Below, one piece after another: positions 49,868 through 57,700 of a DNA stretch of 64,000 nt. Within the stretch, counting starts at the first letter, position 1; each line of letters opens with the position of its first letter. The DNA is from Chitinophagaceae bacterium. Its GTDB lineage: Bacteria; Bacteroidota; Bacteroidia; Chitinophagales; Chitinophagaceae. The stretch spans positions 62,001 to 126,000 of the forward strand of contig JADJKL010000003.1 in the NCBI GenBank assembly GCA_016706055.1. The letters are read 5' to 3'. The translations under genes were made by a program, and so were the position numbers. The notes under the pieces are model-generated. The model was not told the DNA's origin, did no database searches, and worked only from the letters and a program-made list of their open reading frames with translations.

Positions 49868-50233
49868 TTACCCATTATGCAGCATTCTGCGAATGAAAAT
49901 ATAGGATAAGGCGAGAATAATAATTAATATCAAAATGGAAACATAGAGCCAAGGCTGGTCCTTAATATTCATCTTTTCTCTGCGACGTTTCTTCTTTTCT
50001 GTTTTCTTTTTAAGGTCACGGTTCAGCATTTCTACCATGTACTGCAACTGCTCATTGTCATGAAATTCTTGAAGGCCGTCCATTGCTTCTTCGTCAAACT
50101 CATTTTGCAACAGCTGCTTCTCTATCTCATGCTTCTTGTCTTCTGATAGCTTTCCTTGCAGGTAAAGCAATAATGTTTCCTGATCGATACTGGTAGATAA
50201 ATTGGATAATATGTCTTTATAATTTTCTGACAT
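49868..50233 (-). CDS. Small membrane protein partnered with an ECF sigma factor
   Basis: About 121 residues from MSENYKDILS; a longer start at 50272 is unlikely because it overlaps the sigma gene. The N-terminal half has an acidic helical stretch (DQETLLLYLQGKLSEDKKHEIEKQL), like the N-terminal part of anti-sigma factors. A highly basic KKKTEKKKRRREK segment follows, then one membrane helix (WLYVSILILIIILALSYIFI). It starts one base after the sigma gene ends. An anti-sigma role is inferred. Confidence 0.7.
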   Translation of the reverse strand: MSENYKDILSNLSTSIDQETLLLYLQGKLSEDKKHEIEKQLLQNEFDEEAMDGLQEFHDNEQLQYMVEMLNRDLKKKTEKKKRRREKMNIKDQPWLYVSILILIIILALSYIFIRRMLHNG

Positions 50234-50234
50234 C

Positions 50235-50819
50235 TTATTTATTGTTCTTTTCTTCTTCTTGTTTTTTCTCAATTAAAATTTTCAAATTTCGTTTTCCATT
50301 CTGGATATAGCTTTTAACCTGTAGCATGGTAAACCCTGTTTCGTCACTTACTTCCTGGTAGCTTTTCTTTTCAAGATAAAACAAAGTTACACATTGCTGT
50401 TGCTCAGGGTTTAGTTCTTTTAGCGACAATTCAAGCAGGTCCAGCGTATGATCGTTTTGTAATAAAACTTGGCGATCTGCTTCTTCATCTGCTTTATTAG
50501 TAATATTATCATTAACCTCAACGGTTGACTTGCCATTTCTTTCCCGCAGTTTCATCAGGCAATGGTTTTTAGCCACCATATATAGCCACGACTTGAAATA
50601 TTCAACCTTATACTTATGCAGCTCCTGAATCACTTTTAAAAAAATCTGTTGCACACTATCTTTTGCCTGTTCTTCATTCTTTAAATATTTCATACTTACA
50701 CCTAACAAAAGCAGGGTATAGCGTTGCAGCAAAATACCCAACCACTCATTGTTATGGTCTGAATGAAACTTTTCCAGCAATTCCTGATCGGTTATATGTT
50801 GGTATTTATCGCCCTTCAC
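50235..50819 (-). CDS. RNA polymerase sigma factor, ECF type
   Basis: 194 residues. Region 2: YFKSWLYMVAKNHCLMKLRER at about residues 78-98, with the upstream KDSVQQIFLKVIQELHKY. Region 4: LNPEQQQCVTLFYLEKKSYQEVSDETGFTMLQVKSYIQNGKRNLK. It directs polymerase to a specific promoter set. It is followed by a small membrane protein, the likely regulator, in a two-gene operon. The target genes are not evident. Confidence 0.92.
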   Translation of the reverse strand: MKGDKYQHITDQELLEKFHSDHNNEWLGILLQRYTLLLLGVSMKYLKNEEQAKDSVQQIFLKVIQELHKYKVEYFKSWLYMVAKNHCLMKLRERNGKSTVEVNDNITNKADEEADRQVLLQNDHTLDLLELSLKELNPEQQQCVTLFYLEKKSYQEVSDETGFTMLQVKSYIQNGKRNLKILIEKKQEEEKNNK

Positions 50820-50910
50820 AGTTGGAAAATAGTTATTTGTTACGAGTTAGATGCAGGTTTTTACAATTTCAATAAAAATTTAGTTGATTAATCAGCTTTT
50901 ATTATTTTAG

Positions 50911-51698
50911 ATGAAACTTTATCTCATGCAATATGCAATTGTTTCAGTTCCCGCCGCACCAATTCGTAAAAAACCCGGTCACCGAAAAGAAATGGTGAAC
51001 CAGCTTTTGTTTGGCGAGTCAGTAAAAGTATTAAAGACAAAAGGAGAATTATGGGTAAAAATTCAAAGCCTACATGATGGTTATATTGGATGGATTACGA
51101 ATACAATGCTACAATCCACAGAAGAAGACAGAGCTAATACGATGAATGTTTTTGTGACGGCAGAAATGTTAGGCTCTGCTTTGTTGGCAGAAAAGAAAAT
51201 GCAAATACCGGTTGGCTCTTCCTTACCCTTTTTGAAAATGGGAAAGGAAGATTGGGAGAGACTGAATATCTTTTTTCAGGAAAATATTTTAAAAGAGACG
51301 AGCAAGTCCCATCAACGGAATTAGTTACTCAATTAACTACTGCATGGTTGAATGCTCCTTATTTATGGGGTGGAAGAACTCCGCTGGGAGTTGATTGCAG
51401 TGGTTTTGTACAAGTGATATATAAGTTAATGGGTATCGATCTTCCCCGTGATGCATGGCAACAGGCTCAGGTTGGAAAATCTGTTAAAAAATTTGATGAA
51501 GTACAGCCGGGTGATCTTGCTTTTTTTGATAACAAAGAAGATATTATACATGTAGGGATTATACTGGAGAATAATCAGCTAATACATTCATCAGGAAAAG
51601 TAAGAATGGACTTATTGACTAAGAAAGGAATAATAAATAGCGAAACCGGGAAAAAGACCTTGCGGTTAAGAGCTGTTAGAAGAATTTTTGTGATTTAA
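50911..51698 (+). pseudogene. SH3-domain NlpC/P60 cysteine peptidase, split by one frameshift
   Basis: The first part (50911-51324) has bacterial SH3 text (PAAPIRKKPGHRKEMVNQLLFGESVKVL and WVKIQSLHDGYIGWI). The second (51252-51698) has the NlpC/P60 domain with catalytic Cys in LGVDCSGFVQVIYKLMGIDLPRDAWQQ, His in EDIIHVGIILENNQLIHSSG. One more T in the run at 51271-51276 joins them (ERLNIFFSGKYFKRDEQV). The total is about 262 residues. This enzyme type cuts D-Glu-diaminopimelate bonds in peptidoglycan peptides. No signal peptide is evident. Confidence 0.85.
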
Positions 51699-52096
51699 AA
51701 AATTCCCTTCACCCATCTCACAATCATTGCATCCCAGCTTAGCATTTTAAAAGCGGTGTATAATAATATTATTGCAAAAATTTTCTTCACTGTTTCTTCA
51801 GAAAGCTGCAATGCAACCTTACTGCCCACCCATCCGCCAACGACAAAAGCAAGGCACATCACACCCACTACTTTTACATCAATATATCCTTTATTGTAAT
51901 AATTAATAACCGCCAGTATGCCGACAGGTAATAATAATAAACCTAATGAAGTGCCTTGTGCTTCCTGCTGGCTGAAACCAAGGAAGAAGATCAGGGCAGG
52001 TACAATAATAATTCCACCGCCAATTCCCACCAGTCCGCTCAGTACACCCGCCGTAAAACCAATTGCTATCAGCAGTATTAATGTTTCTGTACCCAT
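51695..52096 (-). CDS. TauE/SafE family permease, half-size
   Basis: About 133 residues from ATG 52096 (MGTETLILLIAIGFTAGVLSG). Four or so membrane helices and the repeat-unit signature GLVGIGGGIIIVPALIFF and AQGTSLGLLLLPVGI. Full-size members have two such repeats (about 250 residues); half-size ones are common in Bacteroidota and presumably dimerise. The substrate, often sulfite or organosulfonate, is unknown. The 3' end overlaps the convergent NlpC gene by 4 bases. Confidence 0.85.
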   Translation of the reverse strand: MGTETLILLIAIGFTAGVLSGLVGIGGGIIIVPALIFFLGFSQQEAQGTSLGLLLLPVGILAVINYYNKGYIDVKVVGVMCLAFVVGGWVGSKVALQLSEETVKKIFAIILLYTAFKMLSWDAMIVRWVKGIF

Positions 52097-52122
52097 ATCG
52101 CCAGATTTTTTTTTCAATTGTA

Positions 52123-52665
52123 TTATTTTATAAAACTGTCTTTATAAAAAGCAATCGCTTCATTAATGATGCGATAAGCAATCAGCTGGTCCTGAAAATT
52201 ATCTATCTCCACTTTTTTATTTTCAAGCACTTTGTATTGCTCAAAGAAGTTTTTTAACTCCAGTAAGAAATGATGAGGTAGTTCTTCCATTCTGGTTATA
52301 TGATTAACGGAAGGGTCATTTGCTGCAACGGCAATTATTTTGTCATCTACCTGTCCTTGATCAATCATCTGCATATTCCCAATAATATTTGCTTCAACCA
52401 AGCAAAGTGATTGAATGGATTGTGAACATAAAACCAATATGTCCAGTGGATCATTGTCTTGTCCCAGTGTTTGAGGAATGAATCCGTAATTAACTGGATA
52501 ATGAAAAGAAGAATAAACAACCCTATCTAATTTTAATAAACCTGTTGCTTTGTCAACTTCATATTTAGCCCTTGAGCCTTGCGGAATTTCTATAATGGCA
52601 TTAACAGTGGACGGAGAATTTTCTCCATAATGCACACCATGCCAGGGATGATTAACAGTTTGCAT
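52123..52665 (-). CDS. ppa: Inorganic pyrophosphatase
   Basis: 180 residues. Family I landmarks: AIIEIPQGSRAKYEVDKATG, FHYPVNYGFIPQT and the metal-binding DNDPLDILVL, then IIAVAANDPS and helices with Lys (FFEQYKVLENKKVEID). It hydrolyses pyrophosphate made in biosynthesis. It starts 10 bases downstream of crcB on the same strand, which makes sense because fluoride inhibits this enzyme. Confidence 0.96.
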   Translation of the reverse strand: MQTVNHPWHGVHYGENSPSTVNAIIEIPQGSRAKYEVDKATGLLKLDRVVYSSFHYPVNYGFIPQTLGQDNDPLDILVLCSQSIQSLCLVEANIIGNMQMIDQGQVDDKIIAVAANDPSVNHITRMEELPHHFLLELKNFFEQYKVLENKKVEIDNFQDQLIAYRIINEAIAFYKDSFIK

Positions 52666-52675
52666 AATTAATATT

Positions 52676-53047
52676 TTACCTACTCAATTTCATTCCCAAA
52701 TAAGTAGCTGCCAGTCCTACTAAAACACTTCCTGCTACATATAAAAAGAATAAAGCCAATTTTTGTTCTTTCAACAAACCAATTCCTTCCAATGTAAAAG
52801 CCGAAAAAGTGGTAAAGCCACCACAAAGGCCGGTCATTAAAAATAACTTCCAGTTTTCATTAGTTTCAAACGATTTGAAACTAATGCCCCAAAATATCCC
52901 GATTAAAAAACAACCAATAATATTCACTGCAAAGGTGCCCCAGGGAAAATGAATCGGGTATACTTTATCAGCCATTCGCTGACTAATGTACCGAAGCATA
53001 CTTCCAATACCGCCACCCAAACCGACTAGTAAGATATTTTTTATCAT
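52676..53047 (-). CDS. crcB: Fluoride channel CrcB/FluC
   Basis: 123 residues, four membrane helices. Motifs: GGGIGSMLRYISQ, GTFAVNIIGCFLIGIFWG and TGLCGGFTTFSAFTLEG (the phenylalanine box/TTFS motif of Fluc channels). It works as a dual-topology dimer that releases fluoride from the cell. Its start overlaps the end of the upstream lipoprotein gene by 4 bases (53044-53047), so it is co-transcribed; no fluoride riboswitch space exists directly before it. Confidence 0.94.
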   Translation of the reverse strand: MIKNILLVGLGGGIGSMLRYISQRMADKVYPIHFPWGTFAVNIIGCFLIGIFWGISFKSFETNENWKLFLMTGLCGGFTTFSAFTLEGIGLLKEQKLALFFLYVAGSVLVGLAATYLGMKLSR

Positions 53048-53502
53048 CGAAGAGAATCTTTGGTTATTGGTTTATTCATCAAGGTGTCTCTGTCATGTTC
53101 GTATAAATATTTGAAATCAACAAGCCATTGGTTATTGATTCGAAGAATTTTTAATGTATCATGATCGTTCTTAAAAGAGTTAGAATAAATCAAAATAGCG
53201 GTAGAATCATTTATTACTTTTTTTTCATGAATATTAATGGATGATGCTCTGTATCCATCTTTTGTTGGCTGATCAACTCTTTCGAAACTACGTTCTGCCA
53301 CATCCATATAATTTGTATTAATAGAATCCGTCAACATAAACACCCTAGCTTCTTTAAACTTACCATCTAATGCGGCCCGAATGAAATTTCTTGCTGCATC
53401 AATACTGCTTTCTGCTGTTGTTGGATTCTTTTTGTCTTCATCTTTACAAGAAACAACCAAAACGGCTATCAGCAAAAAAGGCAGCGTTATTATTTTTTTC
53501 AT
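53044..53502 (-). CDS. Lipoprotein, DUF4878-like
   Basis: 152 residues. Lipobox LVVSCKDE, then a DUF4878/NTF2-like fold (SSIDAARNFIRAALDGKFKEARVFM, ATISINIHEKKVINDSTAILIYS and LRINNQWLVDFKYLYEHD). Its stop overlaps the crcB start by 4 bases, so it heads the crcB-ppa unit. The role is unknown. Confidence 0.75.
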   Translation of the reverse strand: MKKIITLPFLLIAVLVVSCKDEDKKNPTTAESSIDAARNFIRAALDGKFKEARVFMLTDSINTNYMDVAERSFERVDQPTKDGYRASSINIHEKKVINDSTAILIYSNSFKNDHDTLKILRINNQWLVDFKYLYEHDRDTLMNKPITKDSLR

Positions 53503-53555
53503 GTGTTAATTTATAACTGCAAATTACTGAAATTTAAAAGGAGAATAGGATTGAA

Positions 53556-53590
53556 AATAAAAAAGCACTTCTTGCGGAAGTGCTTTTTTG
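53556..53590. terminator. Bidirectional terminator
   Basis: AAAAAAGCACTTC and GAAGTGCTTTTTT around TTGCG, between the two lipoprotein genes. Confidence 0.92.
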
Positions 53591-53605
53591 TATTTTAGTC
53601 AGAAT

Positions 53606-54271
53606 TTATTGCTCAGTAGCTTTTTTCAATTTCTCCATAGCGTCTTTTACTTCTTTCATCTTTTCAGGGTCTAGGCTCTTCATCATGCTATCCAATTTCT
53701 CAAGTCCCATTTTTAAGGAGTCTGAGTTCATAAGGTTCTTAAGTTTATCCATTGAATAAGTAGTGTCCGATGGGTCATAGTCGTTTATTTCCTCATCTCC
53801 CTTATTTTCGTTCATTTTTTTTCCAGCTTCGTTCATTCCCATTTTCATTAGTGTTCCCATGCTGAAATCCACTTTCCAATCGCCACCTTCTTTTTTAAGC
53901 GGAAAAGCAAATGTTGCGTTGTCTTTACCAGGATTGGTAACTGATACAGTAGCATTATCGCCATCTATTTTGGCTTCGCCAATTTGCATGTTTTTAAAAT
54001 CTTCTGTATTGTCTTTTTCTTTTACATCGCCAATTTTATCCTTCATGGTTTCTCCCATATCCATTGCCTTTTTCATCATGTCCATTGTGCCCTTGCTTTC
54101 TTTGGTGGCTAATTTAGCAGCACCTTCAAAGTCTTTTTTTGCCATTAATTCAAAAAAAGCAGTCAATACGGTTTTAGGATCGCCACCACTTACAGCATCT
54201 TTTCCTTTACAGCCGGTTAAAAAACTGATAACGACAGCAGCCAGCGTAAAGGCACTTAATAATTTTTTCAT
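53606..54271 (-). CDS. Lipoprotein, DUF4878-like with Met/Lys-rich helical tail
   Basis: 221 residues. Lipobox FLTGCKGK, then a DUF4878-type domain (DPKTVLTAFFELMAKKDFEGAAKLATKES, ATVSVTNPGKDNATFAFPLKKEGGDWKVDF), and a C-terminal Met/Lys/Asp-rich helix (DKLKNLMNSDSLKMGLEKLDSMMKSL). It probably arose by duplication with the gene at 53044. Function is unknown. Confidence 0.75.
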   Translation of the reverse strand: MKKLLSAFTLAAVVISFLTGCKGKDAVSGGDPKTVLTAFFELMAKKDFEGAAKLATKESKGTMDMMKKAMDMGETMKDKIGDVKEKDNTEDFKNMQIGEAKIDGDNATVSVTNPGKDNATFAFPLKKEGGDWKVDFSMGTLMKMGMNEAGKKMNENKGDEEINDYDPSDTTYSMDKLKNLMNSDSLKMGLEKLDSMMKSLDPEKMKEVKDAMEKLKKATEQ

Positions 54272-54318
54272 TTTTACTTGGTTTTAGGTTGTGTAAATGT
54301 AGGCGTATTTTACAGTAT

Positions 54319-54966
54319 TTACTTACTGAATTGCTGCCTTTTTATAAGATGACTGTTTTCATTAAGGAAAAGATCATCAGTAGTTACGCCAAATGGTATG
54401 GTGTCCAGCCGCACATACTTTGAAAGTGAGCCATTTGTAGATTGGTTAAGAGACTTGAAAACAAATTCAGAGCAATACATTACATCATCACTTAAGAAAT
54501 TGAAGTACATGTCGAATCTTAAGCCTGCATTGAAATATCTTTTTACAATCGTATCTAATTTGTCTTCTTCTTTTATGGAAAGGTTATAACGGTAAATACC
54601 GATTGCATCATTTTCTTTCGGATTACAAAAACTATCTAGTAATTCTCTCTTTAATTTCTGACTTGGGTTATATATTCCGCCGATGGCATGGTAAACAAAA
54701 AAACTGTCATTTTCTCTATATACAAATCCGCAATGCGAAAAAGAAGTGTCTTTTCTGTTCATACTTCTCGCAGCTCTGCTTACATCATCGTTTCCATTTC
54801 TGAAAATAAGATCGCCACTTTCAAGTAATGGCTTTACGCTATCTATCAATTGAAAATTAACAGCAAGCACACTGTCGGACATGCTTGCACTTTGTACATT
54901 AGCATTTTCCCGACAAGCAGTTGCAAAAAAAAGCAGGAATAAAAAGAGTATGTTTTTTCTTTTCAT
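54319..54966 (-). CDS. YiiX/YebB-type permuted papain-like lipoprotein
   Basis: 215 residues. Lipobox FFATACRE, then the permuted NlpC/P60 order: SGDLIFRNGNDDVSRA, the His region FSHCGFVYRENDSFFVYHA and the Cys region DDVMYCSEFVFKSL. Members of this group are cysteine hydrolases of cell-wall or lipid amide bonds; the substrate is unknown. The gene precedes phoH's stop by 30 bases on the same strand. Confidence 0.8.
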   Translation of the reverse strand: MKRKNILFLFLLFFATACRENANVQSASMSDSVLAVNFQLIDSVKPLLESGDLIFRNGNDDVSRAARSMNRKDTSFSHCGFVYRENDSFFVYHAIGGIYNPSQKLKRELLDSFCNPKENDAIGIYRYNLSIKEEDKLDTIVKRYFNAGLRFDMYFNFLSDDVMYCSEFVFKSLNQSTNGSLSKYVRLDTIPFGVTTDDLFLNENSHLIKRQQFSK

Positions 54967-54996
54967 TCCTGCAAAATAATTAAATCTTTATCAGCA

Positions 54997-56016
54997 CTAG
55001 TCAGATGGCTTATCTTTCTTTGTAATTGAAGGAGTCTGGCGGTTTGCAAAATCCTGTTCTTCTTTTTCCTGTTCTTTATTATACGCTTTGATGATGGCTT
55101 TTACCAAGCGGTGACGTACTACATCTTCCTCGTCCAGTTCGATATGTGCAATGCCTTCAATGTTTTTTAAAATACGGGCTGCCATTACTAATCCGCTTCG
55201 TTGATTTCGTGGCAGATCCACCTGCGTCATATCACCAGTAATGATGGCTTTTGCATTGGCACCAATTCTTGTTAGAAACATTTTTAATTGAAGCTCGGTC
55301 GCATTCTGTGCTTCATCCAAAATGATATAGGCGTTGTCCAACGTACGACCTCTCATATAAGCCAGTGGCGCAATTTCAATAGTTCTTGTTGTCATATAAT
55401 AGCCCAGCTTATCTGCAGGAATCATATCATCCAATGCATCATACAGTGGTCGTAGATAAGGATCAATCTTTTCTTTCAGATCACCCGGAAGAAAACCAAG
55501 GCTTTCACCTGCTTCTACAGCTGGTCTGGTAAGAATGATTTTTTTAACCTGTTTGTTTTTTAATGCTCTTACGGCTAAAGCAACAGCAGTGTAGGTTTTA
55601 CCAGTACCGGCTGGGCCGATGGCAAACACAACATCATTCTTTTCAGATTCTGTTACCATTTTTTTCTGATTAGCTGTCCTTGCCCGTACTGATTTTCCAT
55701 TGGGGCCAAAAACCAATACTTCATTCGGATTCTTTTCCCGGAAATGGTCAATTACTTCGGCATCGTCGCCACCCAATACCTGCTCAAAATAATTATGGCT
55801 CATATGACCGTTTCTTTCGAGGTAGGAAATGATGAGTGAGATTTTTTCTCTTGCCGTGTCTATTTGCTCCGGCGCACCGCTAAGTTTTAGCTGAGTGCCG
55901 CGGGATAAAATTTTTAGCAGAGGAAATTTCTTTTTGAGGATGTCGAGTTTACCGTTGTTTACACCAAAAAATTCAATAGGGTTTACGGTTTCAAGGTTGA
56001 TGATAGTGTCTGTCAA
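54997..56016 (-). CDS. phoH: PhoH family ATPase
   Basis: 339 residues. An N-terminal KH-like region (about 1-85), then an ATPase domain: Walker A GPAGTGKTYTAVALAV at about residue 131-146, LTRPAVEAGESLGFLPGDLKEKIDPYLRPLYD, Walker B YIILDEAQNATELQLKMFLTRIG and GDMTQVDLPRNQRSG. Relatives are stress-induced and linked to RNA metabolism. The C-terminus is charged. Confidence 0.94.
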   Translation of the reverse strand: MTDTIINLETVNPIEFFGVNNGKLDILKKKFPLLKILSRGTQLKLSGAPEQIDTAREKISLIISYLERNGHMSHNYFEQVLGGDDAEVIDHFREKNPNEVLVFGPNGKSVRARTANQKKMVTESEKNDVVFAIGPAGTGKTYTAVALAVRALKNKQVKKIILTRPAVEAGESLGFLPGDLKEKIDPYLRPLYDALDDMIPADKLGYYMTTRTIEIAPLAYMRGRTLDNAYIILDEAQNATELQLKMFLTRIGANAKAIITGDMTQVDLPRNQRSGLVMAARILKNIEGIAHIELDEEDVVRHRLVKAIIKAYNKEQEKEEQDFANRQTPSITKKDKPSD

Positions 56017-56374
56017 TTCACTTCAGTTTTAATGGCTGCTTTATTCATAAGGCGGAAAGCGGAACCATGTTTTCATAAAACCGGCGAAGGGTATTGCCGG
56101 GTTAGTTTTGCTTCTTCTGACTATTTTCAGAAGACTTACCCTTCTTTACACTACGTAGCCATAGCGAAGTAGTGTTTCCCAAATATAACTTATGAAACTT
56201 ATTACTTCCTAAAGTTACTTATTCACAGATGTGCATACAAATATGCAACGTAAAGGTTCAGTTAATAGTTTTTTTACTATAGAAAAAAGCTGGTCTTTTT
56301 ACCTGCTGATATTAATCATCCAATTTACTGCTTATAATCAGCTGAGCAAATACTAAAGAATCTAACTTTATAGT
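56017..56374. other. Intergenic region with hairpins
   Basis: No gene is seen. Hairpins: CTTCTG with CAGAAG (56114-56133) and ACACTAC with GTAGTGT (56148-56175). The last 120 bases are AT-rich and probably hold the promoter of the hemerythrin gene. Confidence 0.5.
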
Positions 56375-56860
56375 ATGAAACAAGAAACTAAACCAATAAA
56401 AAGAAGTGAGCAATTAGCTCCTTTAAGCAGGGAACACCATGATGGATTATTGTTTGCCTGGAAAATAAAACAAGGGTTGGAGAATAAAACTTCATTGGAG
56501 CAGCTTAGAAACTATACAATGTGGTATTGGCGAAATCATATCAAGCAACATTTTTATCAGGAAGAGAAAATATTGATTCCTTACATGCCGAAAGGTCATC
56601 CGATGGCAGTACAGCTTAAGGAAGAACATGACCATATACGGGAATTGATATTGGGTTTGGATGAAGAAGCAGATAAACAAACATTGTTGATTCTTGGCGA
56701 CTTGCTGAATAAACATATCCGTTTTGAAGAAAGAGATTTGTTTGTTTATCTCGAAGAACTATTAACGAAAGAACAATTGGATAAGGTGTTTGCAGAAGTT
56801 GAAAAGCATCCTGTTACTTGTGAGACGGAGTGGACGGAAGAGTTTTGGGTGAAGAAGTAG
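56375..56860 (+). CDS. Hemerythrin HHE domain protein
   Basis: 161 residues, all helical. Iron ligands: SREHHDGLLFAWK, NHIKQHFYQEEKILIPYM (HxxxE), LKEEHDHIREL and HIRFEERDLFVYLEELL (HxxxE). Such proteins bind two irons and O2, NO or act in iron repair. It is cytoplasmic. Its stop lies 17 bases from the toxin gene, convergent; the accessory island begins there. Confidence 0.9.
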   Translation: MKQETKPIKRSEQLAPLSREHHDGLLFAWKIKQGLENKTSLEQLRNYTMWYWRNHIKQHFYQEEKILIPYMPKGHPMAVQLKEEHDHIRELILGLDEEADKQTLLILGDLLNKHIRFEERDLFVYLEELLTKEQLDKVFAEVEKHPVTCETEWTEEFWVKK

Positions 56861-56877
56861 TGAGCGGAGTTTAAAGC

Positions 56878-57183
56878 TTAGTAAATTTTTGGCTCCCGGC
56901 TTGTATGCCTTACTCTTAATATTCGTATTGCTTTATTGTCGAACCGATAAGATACTCTATAGTGATGTTTTTCAAAAGCCGGGTAGCTTCCGTCATTGCT
57001 TTCTTTAAACTTATCAGGTGCAAAAAATTCAGAGTTAGTTAATGCTTTATTGGTCATTGCAACAATATCTTCTAATGCTAACACAGCATTTCGAACAGAA
57101 TCTTGACTGATGTAGTCAAAAGCATTTCTCATATCATTTTGGGAACGTTTTGTCCAGACTATTTCTAGCTTATGTATTGCCAT
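56878..57183 (-). CDS. RelE/ParE family toxin
   Basis: 101 residues. It starts MAIHKLEIVWTKRSQNDMRNAFDYISQ and ends YRVSYRFDNKAIRILRVRHTSREPKIY, the standard ParE/RelE core with basic residues in the last strand. Such toxins cut mRNA at the ribosome or poison gyrase. It overlaps the upstream antitoxin gene by 19 bases, as in many such pairs. It is the first gene of the accessory island. Confidence 0.88.
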   Translation of the reverse strand: MAIHKLEIVWTKRSQNDMRNAFDYISQDSVRNAVLALEDIVAMTNKALTNSEFFAPDKFKESNDGSYPAFEKHHYRVSYRFDNKAIRILRVRHTSREPKIY

Positions 57184-57395
57184 TGCCGTATGAGCTTTAG
57201 CATTTCATCAGAAGTTATGTGATTGCCATTTTGGTATTCTGCCTCAACTTCGGCCAGTTCCTGATTGTATTGTTGAATGCTGATTTTTTCCTGATCAGTG
57301 ATGAAAGATTTAATAACCTGTAGCAAAGATTGTTTTTGCTCGGCAGAAAGCAATACCCAGTATTTACTTAATTCAATATCTACAGAAGGCTGCAT
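57165..57395 (-). CDS. Antitoxin of the RelE/ParE pair
   Basis: 76 residues, acidic and helical (VDIELSKYWVLLSAEQKQSLLQVIKSFI, QQYNQELAEVEAEYQNGNHITSDEM), upstream of and overlapping the toxin gene. It resembles short antitoxins with a C-terminal helix that wraps the toxin (ITSDEMLKLIRQW). No DNA-binding N-terminal motif is obvious; the family is uncertain but the pair context is strong. Confidence 0.8.
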   Translation of the reverse strand: MQPSVDIELSKYWVLLSAEQKQSLLQVIKSFITDQEKISIQQYNQELAEVEAEYQNGNHITSDEMLKLIRQWQYIS

Positions 57396-57455
57396 GCGAT
57401 TTGTTTTATGATTTTAAAGTTACAGATTTTTCTGATGTTTGTTTTCCAAAAGCTG

Positions 57456-57612
57456 TAAACGACCTTTGTTGGTGTTGCGTAAAGCTTTGTGCAATTGCAA
57501 AGACCCCAACAAACGAACATAAGAAAACTCTTTTCCTATACTTTATACTGTTGATCTTTTTGCTCCGCTACTTTGCCTACACACAACGGCAGCAACTTCT
57601 TCTTATTGAATA
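57456..57612. repeat. Structured direct repeat A
   Basis: Shares CTTTGTTGGTGTT, GTAAAGCYTTGTGCAATTG and the following CCAACAAACGAA/CACAAAACGAA region with repeat B (59056-59185), in the same orientation. TTTGTTGGTGT can pair with ACCCCAACAAA around an inner CTTTG/CAAAG hairpin. The right part (TGCCTACACACAA and on) also matches the left part of the element at 59547. It lies between the TA pair and the esterase gene. No gene is seen in 57396-57700. Confidence 0.75.
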
Positions 57613-57700
57613 CCGCAAGGGTAGAAATAACTCCGTTCTTCTCTATTTTTTTCTTTTAAGAGGCGTTGCTCTAGTTGTATTACGTAAATAAATTAAACTA

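Noticed and set aside
57396..57691. A 96-codon plus-strand frame between the antitoxin and esterase genes
   Set aside because: It runs through structured repeat A and has no domain, start signal or codon pattern of a gene.
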